Shown here: positions 62,508 through 64,000 of the stretch, piece by piece | Position numbering within the stretch: position 1 is the stretch's first letter | Layout of the letters: every line of letters starts with the position of its first letter | Source: Algoriphagus boseongensis | GTDB lineage: Bacteria; Bacteroidota; Bacteroidia; Cytophagales; Cyclobacteriaceae | DNA: 64,000 nt | NCBI RefSeq assembly: GCF_004362805.1 | Contig: NZ_SNYF01000010.1 | Coordinates: 1 to 64,000, forward strand | Reading direction: 5' to 3' | Notes under the pieces: model-generated | Seen by the model: the letters and a program-made list of their open reading frames with translations, nothing else | What the model was told of the DNA's origin: nothing | The model's database searches: none | Made by a program: the position numbers and the translations under genes

Positions 62508-64000
62508 ATGAATCACCGGACTGTTTCGGCATTTGTTTTTTCCCTCATACTATTAATTCAGGGCCAATTTGCTCAGGAAGCCTTTTCACAGGAATCAGAA
62601 TCTTCGGTTTTGATGACTGTCGGAGGAAAGCCTGTTTATAAGGATGACTTGGTCTACTTGATTTCCAAAGGGACTGGAGATAAATCTTCTCCAGGAATAA
62701 GCAGAGAGGAATTTGAGGAAAATCTTGAGCTTTTCATCAATTACCAATTGAAAGTTAGGGAGGCAGAAGCTTTGGGCCTCGATCAATCAGAAGAATTCAA
62801 GACCGAATTCGCATCTTTTAAGGAATCATTAATCGCTCCTTTTTTAATTAAAAACTCTATTGAAGAAGGAGAGTTAAGAAAGGCTTATTCCAGAATGCAG
62901 GAAATTATCCGAGCGAGTCATGTGCTTTTCCAGTTTCCGCCTAATGCCAGTACGGAAGACAGTTTAATTGTCTTGAAGATGGCGCTCAAGGTAAAAGGTG
63001 AAATCGAGAATGGGGGAAATATCAATGAACTTGCACTGCAATATTCTGATGATCCTTCCGCACAATCCAACAAAGGAGATTTAGGATACTTCACTAGTCT
63101 TCAAATGGTTCAGCCGTTTGAGGATGCTGCCTATGGATTACAGACTGGGATGGTTTCAGATCCGGTTTTGACCAATTTTGGGTATCACATTATTCAAGTG
63201 AAGGACAGACAGCCTAATCCGGGGCAGGTTCGAGTTTCTCATATTTTAGTAAGATTTGAAGCAGGCGATGCGACTCAAGAGGAAAATGCCAGAAGGAAAA
63301 TCGCTGACATCTATACCGAAATCCAAAAGGAATCCACGGTTTGGGAGGACATTGTTAGAAACTTCTCAGAAGATCCTGGCACAAAAGATCAGGGAGGTTT
63401 ACTGCCATGGTTTGGCGTAGGAAATATGATTCCTGAGTTTGAAATGGCAGCTTTTTCTTTAACCGAGATTGGCGAAGTATCCCCTCCACTTCGTACCCAA
63501 TATGGCTATCATATCCTGAGATTGGAGGATAAAAGACCAATTGACTCATTTGAAGAATTGGAGGAAAGTATACGATCAAGAATTTTAAGAGATTCTAGAT
63601 CAGGAATGATCCAGTCCCAAGTGGTTGCAATCCAAAAAGCACGCTATGGATTCAAAGAAGATGAGCAATCTGTTCAGCAACTTTCCCAACAACTAAATGA
63701 GGTTACAAAATCTGAATTGAGCACTAGAGCAAGTTCAACCAATTCCCCTCTTTTCACGATTCAAGGCAAAGCGTATACTACCTCCGACTTGGCAAATTAT
63801 GTTCAGGATCAGGAGGTCGTGTTGAGATCAAAGGTTCCGACTTTCGACTTTTGGTACGATCGATTTGTAGCAGAAACTCTAAGCAAAGAGGAAGAGAAGG
63901 ATTTGGAATCAACGAATAAGGAGTATCAAATGCTGCTCAAAGAATATAGAGATGGAATTTTGCTCTTTTCCTTGATGAATAAAGAAGTTTGGGAAAAAGG
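62508..64000 (+). CDS. SurA/PpiC-like periplasmic peptidylprolyl isomerase (3' truncated)
   Basis: An open frame of about 497 codons runs from the ATG at 62508 to the window end without a stop. It has a signal peptide (MNHRTVSAFVFSLILLIQGQFAQ), a helical domain (residues 35-125), and two parvulin domains: the first begins IIRASHVLFQF and has YFTSLQMVQPFEDAAYGL with GYHIIQVKDRQ, the second begins VRVSHILVRF and has WFGVGNMIPEFEMAAFSL with QYGYHILRLED. This matches SurA-like chaperones that fold outer-membrane proteins. It follows the regulatory gene set by 87 bases and probably continues beyond the window. Confidence 0.9.
   Translation, partial: MNHRTVSAFVFSLILLIQGQFAQEAFSQESESSVLMTVGGKPVYKDDLVYLISKGTGDKSSPGISREEFEENLELFINYQLKVREAEALGLDQSEEFKTEFASFKESLIAPFLIKNSIEEGELRKAYSRMQEIIRASHVLFQFPPNASTEDSLIVLKMALKVKGEIENGGNINELALQYSDDPSAQSNKGDLGYFTSLQMVQPFEDAAYGLQTGMVSDPVLTNFGYHIIQVKDRQPNPGQVRVSHILVRFEAGDATQEENARRKIADIYTEIQKESTVWEDIVRNFSEDPGTKDQGGLLPWFGVGNMIPEFEMAAFSLTEIGEVSPPLRTQYGYHILRLEDKRPIDSFEELEESIRSRILRDSRSGMIQSQVVAIQKARYGFKEDEQSVQQLSQQLNEVTKSELSTRASSTNSPLFTIQGKAYTTSDLANYVQDQEVVLRSKVPTFDFWYDRFVAETLSKEEEKDLESTNKEYQMLLKEYRDGILLFSLMNKEVWEK

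Noticed and set aside
1..64000. CRISPR array, prophage or restriction system
   Set aside because: No direct repeats with spacers and no phage structural, integrase or restriction genes were recognised.

Overview
The window is a dense, gene-packed chromosomal segment of a member of the Bacteroidota. The best fit is Cytophagales, of the Cyclobacteriaceae/Algoriphagus type, inferred from gene content and not from a marker-gene comparison. The reasons are the gliding/type IX secretion genes (gldKLMN, porP/sprF, porT, porW/sprE), a DUF5606 protein, an ATP synthase operon that lacks beta and epsilon, a coding GC near 40%, few Shine-Dalgarno sites, and promoters of the Bacteroidota TAnnTTTG type placed only a few bases before start codons. 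There is no gene-free stretch longer than about 300 bases, and I saw no rRNA, tRNA, CRISPR array or prophage.

Layout. (1) 1-95: the 3' end of an IS3-like insertion sequence. (2) 116-7435, minus: a tightly coupled seven-gene operon. It encodes a small membrane protein, a sodium:solute symporter, a GH88-like hydrolase, an old-yellow-enzyme oxidoreductase, an SDR, a purine permease and a predicted exported MTA/SAH nucleosidase. (3) 7590-14027: porT-ubiE facing engB, then DUF5606, a sugar isomerase-like protein, a GT2, rnhA and marC. (4) 14122-18019, minus: cytochrome c maturation genes ccmC-D-E-F, with a cysteine-type CcmE. (5) 18286-22616: rlmN, a large exported plug-domain protein and a small outer-membrane barrel. 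(6) 22613-26428, minus: glpD-glpK-glpF. (7) 26487-36019: mostly single housekeeping and lipid or sulfatase genes (rluA-like, coaX, purM, ceramidase-like, UbiA-like with a methyltransferase, SGNH hydrolase, sulfatase). (8) 36134-41829, minus: the ATP synthase operon. (9) 41962-48763: porW/sprE, a class A penicillin-binding protein and uvrC. (10) 48779-58001, minus: the type IX secretion and gliding core (porP, gldK-L-M-N), preceded by a BamA-like barrel, a DUF4271 protein and hemD. (11) 58047-64000: hemW, DUF721, an RsbU/STAS/RsbW partner-switching module, and a parvulin-type chaperone cut by the window edge.

How it fits together. Three separated loci carry type IX secretion parts: PorT; PorW; and PorP with GldKLMN. 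The Omp85-like protein and the SurA-like isomerase could help assemble the outer-membrane barrels these systems need. Cytochrome c maturation, menaquinone methylation, heme synthesis and trafficking (HemD, HemW), GlpD and ATP synthase together indicate an aerobic respiratory heterotroph. The strongest points for a second look are the CxxxY-type CcmE; a 15-bp stem followed by six T residues whose loop holds a start codon (22109-22170); 8-bp CAATTTTT-like arrays abutting the rlmN and purM promoters; the exported nucleosidase coupled to a purine permease; the GH88/OYE/SDR/SSS operon; and the UbiA-like/methyltransferase pair. I did not find a clearly new multi-gene defence or secretion system.
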